The notes: generated by a model from the letters alone, not told the origin. 60,687 bases of DNA from an uncultured Prevotellaceae bacterium (GCA_902801155.1 CADCHG010000008.1:1-60687), one strand, 5' to 3'; positions 9,072 through 18,404 are shown, numbered from the stretch's first letter. Numbers and translations: made by a program.

Positions 9072-10016
9072 ATGGCAATCGCAAAAAAACTCACCGAGCT
9101 GATTGGTAAGACCCCTCTGCTCGAACTCAACAAGTTTTCTCAGGCAAAGAACCTTGAGACTCCAGTAATCGCAAAAGTGGAATTCTTCAACCCTGGCGGA
9201 TCAGTAAAGGACCGTATCGCTCTCGCTATGATCGAGGACGCTGAGGCTAAGGGCATCCTCAAGCCAGGCGCTACAATCATCGAGCCAACATCAGGCAACA
9301 CAGGTGTAGGTCTCGCCCTCGTAAGTGCTGTCAAGGGCTATCACCTCATCCTCACAATGCCTGAGACCATGTCTGTTGAGCGTCGCAACCTCGTTAAGGC
9401 TTACGGTGCTGAGGTACGTCTCACAAGCGGCAAGGACGGTATGCCTGGTGCTATCAAGGCAGCAGAGGAACTCCGCGACTCTATTCCGGGCAGCGTTATC
9501 CTCCAGCAGTTCGAGAATCCTGCAAACCCAGCACGTCACTATGCAACAACAGGTCCTGAGGTATGGGATGCAACTGACGGTAAGGTAGATATCTTCGTAG
9601 CAGGTGTAGGTACAGGCGGTACAATCTCAGGTATCGGTAAGTATCTCAAGGAAAAGAACCCTAACGTGAAGATCTATGCTGTAGAGCCTCTCACATCACC
9701 AGTACTCAACGGCGGTAAGAGCGGTCCTCACAAGATTCAGGGTATCGGTGCAGGCTTCGTTCCAAAGACATACAACGCCGATGTAATCGACGAGGTTATC
9801 GATGTTGACAACGATGATGCAATCCGCACAGGTCGTGAGCTCGCACAGACAGAAGGCCTTCTCGTGGGTATTTCTTCTGGTGCAGCAGCATTCGCAGCAG
9901 CACAGGTTGCAGCACGTCCAGAGAACAAGGGTAAGAAGGTTGTTGTTCTCCTCCCAGACACAGGCGAGCGCTATCTCTCAACCATCCTCTACGCTTTCGA
10001 CGAGTACCCACTCTAA
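9072..10016 (+). CDS. cysK: cysteine synthase A (O-acetylserine sulfhydrylase)
   Basis: This 314-residue PLP enzyme makes cysteine from O-acetylserine and sulfide. The PLP lysine is in [12 protein letters not shown] (about Lys44). TSGNTGVG binds the substrate carboxylate, GTGGTISG the phosphate, and [12 protein letters not shown] closes the fold. The frame is open for 47 codons upstream through the duplicated leader, but [16 protein letters not shown] is the family start and follows the leader. The gene has its own promoter and terminator. It sits directly before the nitrogenase-like cluster, which may reflect a need for sulfur or cofactor sulfide, though it is not in the same transcript. Confidence 0.95.
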   Translation: MAIAKKLTELIGKTPLLELNKFSQAKNLETPVIAKVEFFNPGGSVKDRIALAMIEDAEAKGILKPGATIIEPTSGNTGVGLALVSAVKGYHLILTMPETMSVERRNLVKAYGAEVRLTSGKDGMPGAIKAAEELRDSIPGSVILQQFENPANPARHYATTGPEVWDATDGKVDIFVAGVGTGGTISGIGKYLKEKNPNVKIYAVEPLTSPVLNGGKSGPHKIQGIGAGFVPKTYNADVIDEVIDVDNDDAIRTGRELAQTEGLLVGISSGAAAFAAAQVAARPENKGKKVVVLLPDTGERYLSTILYAFDEYPL

Positions 10017-10070
10017 ATATAGAAAGAAACAGAAGAATAATTACTTCGTTGTTATAATTATTATAAGGTC

Positions 10071-10100
10071 AAAAGGCTCACGTTTTGTGAGCCTTTTGTT
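10071..10100 (+). terminator. terminator after cysK
   Basis: A perfect 11 bp stem AAAAGGCTCAC / GTGAGCCTTTT has the loop GTTTT. Nearly the same hairpin, with the same loop, occurs after the nifK-like gene at 15978-16004. Confidence 0.85.
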
Positions 10101-10173
10101 GTTATGTGTGGGTGTTACGTTTTTCTGTTTCGCATTTATGAAATCGTATTTTTTTCAAAGCTTTTTGGGGGGA

Positions 10174-10265
10174 GGAATTCTACTTGGGTTTTGTGTGGAA
10201 GAAGTAATAATTTTTGTGTGATTATTTTTTTCGTAGAATTCCGATTATACCTAAAAATAGGTATA
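10174..10265. promoter_or_regulatory. dyad-rich control region upstream of the nif-like cluster
   Basis: Two perfect inverted repeats lie before the nifB promoter. GGAATTCTAC (10174-10183) pairs with GTAGAATTCC (10233-10242) around a 49 bp spacer. TATACCT-N6-AGGTATA occupies 10246-10265. The second dyad is centred about 60 bp upstream of the expected start of transcription, a usual place for an activator site. The cognate regulator is unknown. No gene lies in 10017-10346. Confidence 0.5.
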
Positions 10266-10287
10266 TTGAATGCCGTATTGTAGTTAT

Positions 10288-10318
10288 TGTATTGGTAAGG
10301 ATTTATGTATAATTTTGC
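10288..10318 (+). promoter_or_regulatory. promoter of the nif-like cluster
   Basis: TAATTTTGC at 10310-10318 matches the -7 consensus. TTG triplets at 10288-10290 and 10292-10294 are candidate -33 elements with 19 and 15 bp spacing. The leader to nifB is about 28 bases, and this transcript does not carry the structured leader element. Confidence 0.65.
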
Positions 10319-10346
10319 ACTCGGAAAAAATTATACATAAAAAATA

Positions 10347-11216
10347 ATGACAAATAAGGATAACATTATAAATAATCATCCCTGTTTCGGACCAAAGGCT
10401 GCAACTACAGGCCGTATTCATCTGCCCGTGTCGGGCAGTTGTAATATAGGTTGTAGGTTTTGCCACCGTGTGCTTAGCAAGACAGAGAACCGTCCGGGCG
10501 TAACCTCGAAGGTTATTACACCAGAGGAGAGCATCAGTGTGCTGGAAAAAGCGCTGAAGATATGTCCGGAGATAAGGGTTGCAGGTATTGCAGGTCCCGG
10601 TGATACCCTTGCTACAGATGCAGCCTTGAAGACCTTCCGACTCATAGGTAAGCGTTTTCCTGAACTGCTAAAATGTATGAGTACAAATGGTTTGCTACTC
10701 AACGAGAAGGCAGATGAGATAATAGATGCAGGAATAGATTCGCTCACAGTCACGGTCAATGCCATAGACCCGGAGATAGAGGCAAAACTTAATAAGTTCG
10801 TAATCTATCATGGCAAGAAATACGATGCCCTTGAAGGTGCTAAGATTCTAATAGAAAATCAGTTGAAGGGCTTGGAGAAAATAGCACGTAGTGGTATTAC
10901 GTTAAAAGTGAACACGGTGCTCGTGCCTCGAATCAACGGGCAGCATATCGGTGACATAGCAAAGAAAGTGGCAGAACTTGGTGTGGAGATATATAACATT
11001 ATTCCGCTTATCCCGACCTTCGAACTTGCCGATGAGCGTGCTCCATACTGTTTCGAGATAGAACAGGCTCGTAAGGATGCCGAACAGCACATAAATGTAT
11101 TCAGGCATTGTAATCGCTGTCGTGCTGATGCGGTGGGAGTGCCTGGGGTATCAGAATTCTCTGACGAAGTATATAGTGGCGATTTGGAACTAACCGAAAC
11201 ATTTTCACATGGATAG
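10347..11216 (+). CDS. nifB: NifB-like radical SAM cofactor-core synthase
   Basis: NifB builds the eight-iron carbide core (NifB-co) used for nitrogenase-type cofactors. This 289-residue protein keeps the NifB signatures: His-Pro-Cys13 near the N-terminus, radical SAM cysteines Cys32, Cys36 and Cys39 (SGSCNIGCRFCHR), ENRPGV, AGPGD, STNGL, and the C-terminal pair Cys255/Cys258 in HCNRCRADAVG. These are the ligands of the SAM cluster and the two precursor clusters in the family. The C-terminal NifX-like domain found in many NifBs is absent; instead a separate nifX-like gene begins 8 bp before this stop codon. It is first in a six-gene operon. The full motif set argues for a working NifB. Confidence 0.88.
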   Translation: MTNKDNIINNHPCFGPKAATTGRIHLPVSGSCNIGCRFCHRVLSKTENRPGVTSKVITPEESISVLEKALKICPEIRVAGIAGPGDTLATDAALKTFRLIGKRFPELLKCMSTNGLLLNEKADEIIDAGIDSLTVTVNAIDPEIEAKLNKFVIYHGKKYDALEGAKILIENQLKGLEKIARSGITLKVNTVLVPRINGQHIGDIAKKVAELGVEIYNIIPLIPTFELADERAPYCFEIEQARKDAEQHINVFRHCNRCRADAVGVPGVSEFSDEVYSGDLELTETFSHG

Positions 11217-11577
11217 TAATCAGCAGTACGACGCATTCAGGGTGGCATTTGCTTCATCCGACGGCTATGTCGTGGATACCCACTTTGGCAGGGCAACATC
11301 TTTCTACATCTATCAATATTTCGAAGGAGAATACGTATTTGTAGAGGAAAGAAATGTGACTCCCGTTTGCCTTGGAGGATCACATTCCACGGAGAAAATG
11401 AAGGAAAATGTCGCGCAGTTCTCTGACTGTCAGTATATCGTGGCACTTCGCATAGGCATGGGGGCTATGGCTATCATACAGGATAAGGGCATTACTCCTA
11501 TGGCTCTTCCCGGAGACATTACCGATGCAATGGAGAAACTTCGCCAGTATAATGAGATTCAGAATCTCTTCGCATAG
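11209..11577 (+). CDS. NifX/NafY-like cofactor-binding domain protein
   Basis: This 122-residue protein has the dinitrogenase cofactor-binding fold: FRVAFASSDGYVVDTHFGRA at the N-terminus, VEERNVTPVC, then SDCQYIVALRIGMGAMAIIQDKGI. It matches the detachable C-terminal domain of long NifB proteins. It overlaps the nifB-like gene by 8 bp, as expected if the domain was split off and is translated by coupling. In the family such proteins hold NifB-co or later cluster forms during transfer. A role as carrier between NifB and the D/K-like enzyme is inferred. Confidence 0.82.
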   Translation: MDSNQQYDAFRVAFASSDGYVVDTHFGRATSFYIYQYFEGEYVFVEERNVTPVCLGGSHSTEKMKENVAQFSDCQYIVALRIGMGAMAIIQDKGITPMALPGDITDAMEKLRQYNEIQNLFA

Positions 11578-11611
11578 TTTTTAATGAACAAAATCAATAA
11601 TTAAATAATAA

Positions 11612-12475
<864 letters not shown>

Positions 12476-12480
12476 CAAAA

Positions 12481-12568
12481 ATTAATTACGAATTACCAAG
12501 TTAACCTTATTCGCCAATAAGGTAATTGGTAATCCGTAATTAAACAAAATAGGTAATTCGTAATTAAT
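12481..12568 (+). repeat. intra-operon inverted repeat with two competing right arms
   Basis: The left arm 12484-12509 can pair with 12518-12541 around an 8-base loop. Its outer part ATTAATTACGAATTACC (12481-12497) also has a perfect 17 bp complement at 12552-12568. The repeat fills the gap between the nifH-like gene and the second nifX-like gene. It has no T-run and so is not a simple terminator. It could protect or process the nifH part of the mRNA. Confidence 0.65.
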
Positions 12569-12572
12569 AACG

Positions 12573-12980
12573 ATGGCTTATAAGATAGCAGTTGCATCAT
12601 CCGACGGAAAGAATGTGGACTTGCATTTGGGCAGTTCTCCTTTCCTGAAGGTTTACACCGCCGAAGGACTTAGTTTCCAGTTCCTTGAAGACCGTAAGGT
12701 GGATGTTTCGTCTGAAGCTGAAGGTAGATGTCAGGGAAGTGGCTGTTCTGGAGGCAATGGTGGTGGGTGTTCGGGCGGAGGCAATCCGCAATCGGTAGAG
12801 ATAGTAGCTGACTGTCGTGCTGTGGTTGCTGCAAAGGTTGGCAAGAACGCACGTCGGTTGCTTGAACTCAAGGCTATCTCAGTATTCGACATAGAGATAC
12901 CCGTGGAAGAGGCACTCTCCAAAATCACGAGTTACTATCACAAACTGGACAACAGAGCGTTCAACATAAAACAAAACTAA
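12573..12980 (+). CDS. second NifX-like protein with a Cys/Gly-rich insert
   Basis: This 135-residue protein has the same fold signature as the first NifX-like gene (YKIAVASSDGKNVDLHLGSS; VADCRAVVAAKVGKNARRLLELK). It carries an insert at residues 51-72 rich in glycine and cysteine (Cys53, Cys58, Cys66), which could bind a metal cluster. It ends 2 bp before the nifD-like gene, so translation is probably coupled to the catalytic subunits. A chaperone or cofactor-delivery role for the D/K-like protein is likely from family and position, but not shown. Confidence 0.8.
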   Translation: MAYKIAVASSDGKNVDLHLGSSPFLKVYTAEGLSFQFLEDRKVDVSSEAEGRCQGSGCSGGNGGGCSGGGNPQSVEIVADCRAVVAAKVGKNARRLLELKAISVFDIEIPVEEALSKITSYYHKLDNRAFNIKQN

Positions 12981-12982
12981 AA

Positions 12983-14551
12983 ATGTCAAAGAAGATAAAT
13001 CTAAATATGACTACCGTTGAAAACCGTGAGTTGCGCTTAGGCACAATCATCGGTTGGGACGGTTCGGCAAAAGACCTCATCAAGCAGTCGGCTTATGATG
13101 AGAGAAGTCTCAAGAAGCATGGTGGCTGTCCGGCAAAGGGACAGGGATGCCGTCTTTGCGAGATACAGAGTCCGCTTAATCAGGAGACCATGTGCTCCAA
13201 TGCCATCGTGCAATGTCAGATAGGCAATCTGACCGACTGCGTACTCATCAACCATGCTCCTATTGGTTGTAGTAGTGAGGATGCCAAGTTCAACCTTACC
13301 ATGCACATGGGATTGGCACGACGCGGCAAGCCACAGCAGAACACTCTCTGTATAAGCACTAATCTGCTGGAGAAGGATATGGTATTCGGCGGTAGTGCCA
13401 AGTTGCGTCATGCTATCCGCGTAGCCAAGGAACGCTATAATCCTAAGGCTATCTTCATCGCTATGGCTTGTGCTACAGCCATCACAGGTGAGGATATCGA
13501 CAGCGTAGCCGAGGAGATGGAGCCGGAAGTTGGAGTACCTGTAATACCATTGCATTGTGAAGGATTCCGAAGCAAGCACTGGAGCACAGGTTTCGACGTG
13601 GCTTTCCACGGCGTTTTGCGTCAGATTGTTGAGAAGAACCCAAAGAAGAAGCAGAAAGACCTCATCAATATCATTGCCCTTTGGGGAAGCGACTGGTTCA
13701 CAGACCTCTTGAAGCCACTCGGATTGAGGGTGAACTATCTGCTCGACTGTGCCTCATTCGAGGAAATCCGTCAGGCTTCAGAAGCCGTTGCCACTACAAC
13801 ATTCTGCGAAACTCTCGGTGGATATATGGGAGCTGCCCTTCAGGAGCAGTTTGGCGTGCCACAGATTGACGCTCCACAGCCATACGGTATCAAAGGTACT
13901 GACGAATGGCTCAGAGCTATCGCCAAGGTGGTTGGCAAGGAGAAGGAGGCTGAGGAGTTCATTGAGAGCGAGCACAAGCGCATAGCTCCTAAGCTGGCAG
14001 AGTTCCGCGAGTTCTTCAATGGCAAGCATGGTATGGTGCTTACTGGTTCGGCTTATGCCCACGGACTTATCAGCGTACTGGCAGAACTTGGCATAAAGAA
14101 CGAAGGTGCTTTGGTATTCCATCATGACCCTATCTATGACGGAGCAGGAAAGAATCAGGACACTTTGAAGCAGTTGGTTGAAACCTATGGTGATATACCT
14201 CACTACACCGTCAGCAAGACACGTGCGTTCCAGTTGCCACAGCTCCTTAACCGCATCAAGGCTGATTTCCTCATCATCCGTCATCCAGGACTTGCGTCTG
14301 TTGCCGGACACCTCGGAGTTCCTACATTCGCACTTGGCGATGAGCATATCCCAGTAGGCTACGACGGCATACTGCGAATTGCGGAAATCTTGGTCGGTGT
14401 ACTCTCACGCACCAAGTTCAACAAGACATTGCAGCGTCACGTGCGCCTGCCTTACAACGATTGGTGGTTCAGCCAGACCGATCCGTTCATTCTCTCAAAC
14501 GATAAGAACGTGTTCAAGGATATTGAGAAGAAATTAGAAGAAGTAATATAA
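12983..14551 (+). CDS. NifD-like subunit of a nitrogenase-like reductase
   Basis: This 522-residue subunit belongs to the NifD/NifE superfamily. Cys71, Cys96 (HAPIGCSS) and Cys163 (MACATAITGEDI) match the three P-cluster cysteines of NifD. Cys275 (TTFCETLGG, followed by EQFGVPQIDAPQPYG) aligns with the cofactor-binding cysteine, and His455 (LGDEHIPVGYDG) is a candidate for the cofactor histidine. An extra N-terminal group, Cys49-x6-Cys56-x2-Cys59, has no counterpart in NifD that I know. The surroundings of the cofactor site differ clearly from N2-fixing NifD. A cofactor of NifB origin is therefore plausible, but the substrate is open: group IV relatives reduce methylthio-alkanes or tetrapyrroles. 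The downstream K-like partner follows after 22 bp. Confidence 0.8.
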   Translation: MSKKINLNMTTVENRELRLGTIIGWDGSAKDLIKQSAYDERSLKKHGGCPAKGQGCRLCEIQSPLNQETMCSNAIVQCQIGNLTDCVLINHAPIGCSSEDAKFNLTMHMGLARRGKPQQNTLCISTNLLEKDMVFGGSAKLRHAIRVAKERYNPKAIFIAMACATAITGEDIDSVAEEMEPEVGVPVIPLHCEGFRSKHWSTGFDVAFHGVLRQIVEKNPKKKQKDLINIIALWGSDWFTDLLKPLGLRVNYLLDCASFEEIRQASEAVATTTFCETLGGYMGAALQEQFGVPQIDAPQPYGIKGTDEWLRAIAKVVGKEKEAEEFIESEHKRIAPKLAEFREFFNGKHGMVLTGSAYAHGLISVLAELGIKNEGALVFHHDPIYDGAGKNQDTLKQLVETYGDIPHYTVSKTRAFQLPQLLNRIKADFLIIRHPGLASVAGHLGVPTFALGDEHIPVGYDGILRIAEILVGVLSRTKFNKTLQRHVRLPYNDWWFSQTDPFILSNDKNVFKDIEKKLEEVI

Positions 14552-14573
14552 GCCATACCAGCCGAATATACAT

Positions 14574-15923
14574 ATGAGCGAACAGATAAAGAAGAAACCT
14601 ACGGTAATCTCTAACGTGAGATATGCCTGTGCAGTTGGTGCCACAAACACCGTAGTTGCAATAAAAGGAGCAGTTCCTATTGCTAACTGCTCACCTGGTT
14701 GTCAGCTCAAGACAACCGCCATGCTTACCTTTGAGAATGCCTTCCAGGGCAGTATTGCTGCTGGTGGCGGTAATATGCCAAGTGCCAATGCCACGGAGAA
14801 CGATGTCGTCTTTGGCGGTATCAAGACTCTCGACAGCCTTATCAAGTCAACATTGAAAATCTATGAGGGCGACCTCTTCGTTGTTCTCACAGGATGTACG
14901 GGCGAACTTATCGGCGATAACGTGCCTGACCTCGTCCGCAGCTATCAGGAGGCTGGCTATCCTATCGTCTATGCAAACACTCCGGGCTTCAAGGGCAACA
15001 ACCTTTTCGGACATGAGGAGGTGGTGAATGCCATCATCGACCAGTATGTAGGTCCTTATAGCGGCGAGAAGAAGAAGGGACTCGTGAACCTGTGGTTCGA
15101 GACTCCTTACTACAACCAGAACTGGCGCGGCGACTATCAGGAACTTGCACGCATACTCCGCGGTGCAGGCTTGGAGGTCAACGTATTGTTCGGTCCTGAG
15201 AATCCGGGTGTCGAGGCATGGAAGAAGATACCACAGGCACAGTTCAACCTCGTTGTGTCTCCTTGGGTAGGCGTAAGGAATGCAGAGCACTTGCAGAAGA
15301 AATACGATCAGCCTTTCCTCCATATCCCAGAGATACCAGTAGGCGAGGAAGCTACGGCAAAGTTCATCCGTCAGGTGGTGGAATATGCCGGAATCGACAA
15401 GGCACAGTCAGAGGAATTCATCAAGCAGGAGGCTGAGATATACTACTACTATCTGGAGCATTTCTCCGAGTTCTTTGCCGAGTACTGGTATGGAATGCCG
15501 AGTGAGTTTGCCGTAACGGCAGATGCAGCCTACGCATTGGCATATTCCAAGTTCCTTGCCGACCAGATCGGTCTCATTCCTAAGCGAGTTGTCATCACCG
15601 ACAACACACCTGCGAAGTTCCGTCCTGCCATTACTGAATATTTCAAGAACAACATTTCTGAGGGTGTCAGCATCGACGTTGACTTTGAGGAAGACGGTCA
15701 CGAGGTCATCAAGCTCATTGAGAGCGTGGAGTTCAAGGCTGGCAAGCCGCTTATTCTCGGCACAAGCTGGGAGCTGAATCTTGCCAACGACAAGGAGGCT
15801 CTCTTCTTCGAGATCTCTACACCTTCATCAGAAACACTTGTAGTAAACCGTTCACACATCGGTTACAGAGGAGCCCTCCAGTTCCTTGAGCGCATCTATA
15901 GTGCTTCGGTAGGTGGAAAGTAA
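14574..15923 (+). CDS. NifK-like subunit of a nitrogenase-like reductase
   Basis: This 449-residue partner of the D-like subunit is shorter than NifK (about 520) and nearer NifN in size. Cysteines at 19 (RYACAVGA), 39 and 43 (ANCSPGCQ) and 108 (LTGCTGELIGDN) lie where P-cluster ligands are expected. In my alignment the position of NifK Cys95, twelve residues before the Phe of the conserved FGG, is Met68. So the bridging cluster may be ligated differently, or may resemble that of NifEN. NTPGFKGNNLFGHEEVV matches the NifK/NifN family. It is last in the operon and is followed by a strong terminator. No nifE, nifN, nifU, nifS or nifV gene is present. Confidence 0.8.
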   Translation: MSEQIKKKPTVISNVRYACAVGATNTVVAIKGAVPIANCSPGCQLKTTAMLTFENAFQGSIAAGGGNMPSANATENDVVFGGIKTLDSLIKSTLKIYEGDLFVVLTGCTGELIGDNVPDLVRSYQEAGYPIVYANTPGFKGNNLFGHEEVVNAIIDQYVGPYSGEKKKGLVNLWFETPYYNQNWRGDYQELARILRGAGLEVNVLFGPENPGVEAWKKIPQAQFNLVVSPWVGVRNAEHLQKKYDQPFLHIPEIPVGEEATAKFIRQVVEYAGIDKAQSEEFIKQEAEIYYYYLEHFSEFFAEYWYGMPSEFAVTADAAYALAYSKFLADQIGLIPKRVVITDNTPAKFRPAITEYFKNNISEGVSIDVDFEEDGHEVIKLIESVEFKAGKPLILGTSWELNLANDKEALFFEISTPSSETLVVNRSHIGYRGALQFLERIYSASVGGK

Positions 15924-15977
15924 ACAAGCAGAGAACGAGTATCTCAATAATGAATAATTGATAATTCTGCTACAGAC

Positions 15978-16004
15978 AAAGGCTCACGTTTTGTGAGCCT
16001 TTTG
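15978..16004 (+). terminator. terminator of the nif-like operon
   Basis: The 10 bp stem AAAGGCTCAC / GTGAGCCTTT with loop GTTTT is almost identical to the terminator after cysK at 10071-10100. Confidence 0.85.
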
Positions 16005-16072
16005 TCGTTTTAGCAGCAAGCTGCTGTTGACGGAACAAAAATTTTTAGAAAATTATTCCAAGCAGAAGCAAG

Positions 16073-16090
16073 TCATCGAACTCACGTTAA
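16073..16090 (+). repeat. 18 bp interspersed word, copy 2
   Basis: TCATCGAACTCACGTTAA differs by one base from the copy at 82-99. It lies between the operon terminator and the large palindrome; no gene is visible in 15924-16713. Confidence 0.55.
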
Positions 16091-16138
16091 AATTAATGCG
16101 ATATCAAAAACTATTGATGTCTGGTAAAAACGAAAACC

Positions 16139-16508
16139 AGAAAAAAGAATTTTTGTACTACTCGTCAACTCGTCACCCTCAGCGCTGTAAGGCTTTAAGC
16201 GCCAGAGAGTTGTAGCGGTGATTCATTTCGTTTCACTCGTCACCCACTCGTCACCCTCAAGTGGCTTATCATCTTGATATAGAATGAATTACAGAGATAA
16301 TTCACTCGTCACCCTAAAAATGGTGACGAGTGGGTGACGAGTGAAATGGTCGTGTAAATTCCATATCGTCAGTAAGTTACAGAGATATGGGTGACGAGTG
16401 GGTGACGAGTGCTTTAAAATGAATCACCGCTGTAACGCAAAGAGTCACAATGACTTGCAGCGTTGAGGGTGACGAGTTGACGAGTGTTGCAAAAATTCTT
16501 TTTTTTCT
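16139..16508. repeat. 370 bp imperfect palindromic element built on ACTCGTCACCC
   Basis: The left arm begins AGAAAAAAGAATTTTTG and the right arm ends with its complement. Inside both arms the order is mirrored: ACTCGTCAACTCGTCACCCTCA, a GC-rich 40 bp stretch (diverged), TAGCGGTGATTCATTT, then paired CACTCGTCACCC words. The centre is a hairpin, TTCACTCGTCACC / GGTGACGAGTGAA, at 16300-16344. The direct word TTACAGAGATA occurs on both sides of the centre. No ORF of note is present. It resembles a non-autonomous mobile element or a large RNA hairpin; no transposase lies in the window. Confidence 0.75.
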
Positions 16509-16533
16509 AGTTTATTTGTCTCGCCTCTGCCTT

Positions 16534-16588
16534 AGGTCCGTTCTAGGTCCGTTCCAGGTCCGTTGTAAATCCGTTTCAGGTCCGCTTC
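16534..16588. repeat. five tandem copies of an 11 bp unit (AGGTCCGTTCC type)
   Basis: The units read AGGTCCGTTCT, AGGTCCGTTCC, AGGTCCGTTGT, AAATCCGTTTC and AGGTCCGCTTC without spacers. They lie just after the palindromic element and before the fimbrillin terminator. Confidence 0.8.
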
Positions 16589-16654
16589 GGAACTATAGGA
16601 TCATAGGAGGAAGAATGCGGAGGTGGATAGTCTTGAAATCTGAGACGGAAAGGG

Positions 16655-16692
16655 CAAAAAAATCTCCCTACCCGATGAAGAGTAGGGAGAGA
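16655..16692 (-). terminator. terminator of the fimbrillin-like gene
   Basis: On the minus strand TCTCCCTAC / GTAGGGAGA forms the stem and is followed by a T-run (AAAAAAA at 16656-16662 on the plus strand). It lies 22 bp beyond the stop codon. Confidence 0.8.
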
Positions 16693-16713
16693 AATGGTTA
16701 TTCTTTTATTTCG

Positions 16714-18387
16714 TTATTTTATTGGAGCGATTTTAATGTTTGTAGCAACTGGGCGGATTGCACGACCAGTATAAGCATCATCTACCCATGCGTTGCTACC
16801 ACCACCAGCATTGACTTGTTCTGGAACCTTTTTGCCGTTTACAGTTTTCTCTTCCGTTTCAAGGCAATATGAACTTGCCCAATCTAATGGATTTAAATTT
16901 GCTCCTTGATCCTGAGCGGTGCGACTCCAATATGACATATGCGTATGTTCATTTTTTAAAATAGTACCACCCATATAGTGACCAGTATAAGGCATCGTTA
17001 TTGTTCTTCCCGTACCTGTTGGCGCAGTAAATATCGCATATCCATTTGTTGCGACTCCCAGAGTTCTTGATATAAAAGACTGCTTGTAGTCATTAGAGAA
17101 ATGATTGTAGAACTCATATAGCTGAGCATAAATAGGCATACAATACTTCTGATTGAAAGAAGCATAAGAATAAGCTGGGTCATAAGCATTTTTAAGTGTG
17201 GATTCATCCAGTTCTGGCTTGCTTCCTGCATATAATCCTATCGCATAAACACTTTTTTTGCCAAAAGAGAAATAGCCTCCGTAATCTGTTTCCGAGCTAG
17301 TAAAACCAAGTATCTCAGGATTATTTTGTAATAAGCCGTTTTTTGAATTCAGATTCTTTTTAGCCCAAAGTGTTCCTGAAGGGAGGTCAAGGTCAACAAC
17401 GTCATTTCCAAATGATGTCAATCCGGAATTTAGTAGAGTCGTTGCAGATGTACAGTCGTATGAACCAAGATTATACATCTCGTTTCTAGCAAATGCCGTT
17501 CTCGAAGTATTTACGCGCTGATAGACATTTTCATCCTTATCCTCAAGAATAAGGGTGAAGCCGTTGATTGCAGCAGGCAATACAACCATATAGAATGTAC
17601 CGTTGCCTAAAGGGGTTTTTGCCTTACCATTATCACCAGCAGCACGCAATTCTACGTATGTATTCTTTGTTCCTGTTGCAGTTGTGGTTGCTGTACCATC
17701 AGAACCGATTGTAGCGGTAAAACCACCTGCGATATTTGTGTAATTGAATTGCTGGTCATACAGATTTGTAAGGGTTGGGTTTGCCACCACCTTTATTCTG
17801 CTTATGGTCGTGTTGTTTGTAAGCGTAATCTTCAAGAGTGCGCATACATTCTTGAATTTAAAGGTAGAGTTTGTGGAATACGCAGTCATGTAATGCAAGG
17901 TCTGGGGGTATGTTCCGTCGGTTGCAGTCTGAACGGTTGGGATGTTTCCAGTCATCACCTCGTTATCAGTATCGAAACTGCTTGAAGGATAGTAAGCATA
18001 GAACTGGTCATTATCACTTCCGTTAGCCTTTATCTTATCTCCTGAGAAATTCTCCTCTTTGCCATAATTTGGGCCATCTGCTGGCTCACCAATAGTAAAT
18101 TCTCCTCCTGCTGGGTGTTCCTCATCTACATCTGCTTTATTCAGAATGTAAATCTTGTCATTAGCAGCCCAGATTGTGTTATTACCGTTGAAATCTGTAC
18201 GGGTAGCTTTGCTGTTGGAGCCGCTACCGTCGTCCATAGTTGCGCGGAAAGTCATGGTCTTGTTTGTGACTGGCTTTTCCTGACTGTTGGAGCTATTATC
18301 TGCAATATCATCATCTGAAGAACATGCAGACAACGCTACTGCGAAGACTGCAAGGGCAGTCTTTATACAAATGTTATAATTCTTCAT
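16714..18387 (-). CDS. fimbrillin-family surface lipoprotein
   Basis: This 557-residue exported lipoprotein starts MKNYNICIKTALAVFAVALSACSS, with the lipid-bearing Cys at about residue 23 and an acidic Ser/Asp/Asn linker behind it. The N-terminal half reads like Mfa/fimbrillin-like domains of Bacteroidales: MTFRATMDDGS, a TRTDF cleavage-like site, WAANDKIYI, LKITLTNNTTISRIKV and TFYMVVLPAAINGFTL. The C-terminal half (from about DVVDLDLPSGTLWAKKNL) reads like the methionine-bond/BACON-free ligand domain common in Prevotella surface proteins. The frame is open 8 codons further upstream from a TTG, but the ATG at 18387 starts the signal peptide. It is expressed with the small gene upstream and probably forms or caps an adhesin. 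Confidence 0.78.
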   Translation of the reverse strand: MKNYNICIKTALAVFAVALSACSSDDDIADNSSNSQEKPVTNKTMTFRATMDDGSGSNSKATRTDFNGNNTIWAANDKIYILNKADVDEEHPAGGEFTIGEPADGPNYGKEENFSGDKIKANGSDNDQFYAYYPSSSFDTDNEVMTGNIPTVQTATDGTYPQTLHYMTAYSTNSTFKFKNVCALLKITLTNNTTISRIKVVANPTLTNLYDQQFNYTNIAGGFTATIGSDGTATTTATGTKNTYVELRAAGDNGKAKTPLGNGTFYMVVLPAAINGFTLILEDKDENVYQRVNTSRTAFARNEMYNLGSYDCTSATTLLNSGLTSFGNDVVDLDLPSGTLWAKKNLNSKNGLLQNNPEILGFTSSETDYGGYFSFGKKSVYAIGLYAGSKPELDESTLKNAYDPAYSYASFNQKYCMPIYAQLYEFYNHFSNDYKQSFISRTLGVATNGYAIFTAPTGTGRTITMPYTGHYMGGTILKNEHTHMSYWSRTAQDQGANLNPLDWASSYCLETEEKTVNGKKVPEQVNAGGGSNAWVDDAYTGRAIRPVATNIKIAPIK

Positions 18388-18404
18388 AAACAACAATTTT
18401 TTAT

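Noticed and set aside
16534-16588. CRISPR-like array
   Set aside because: Units are 11 bp without spacers and no cas gene is present.
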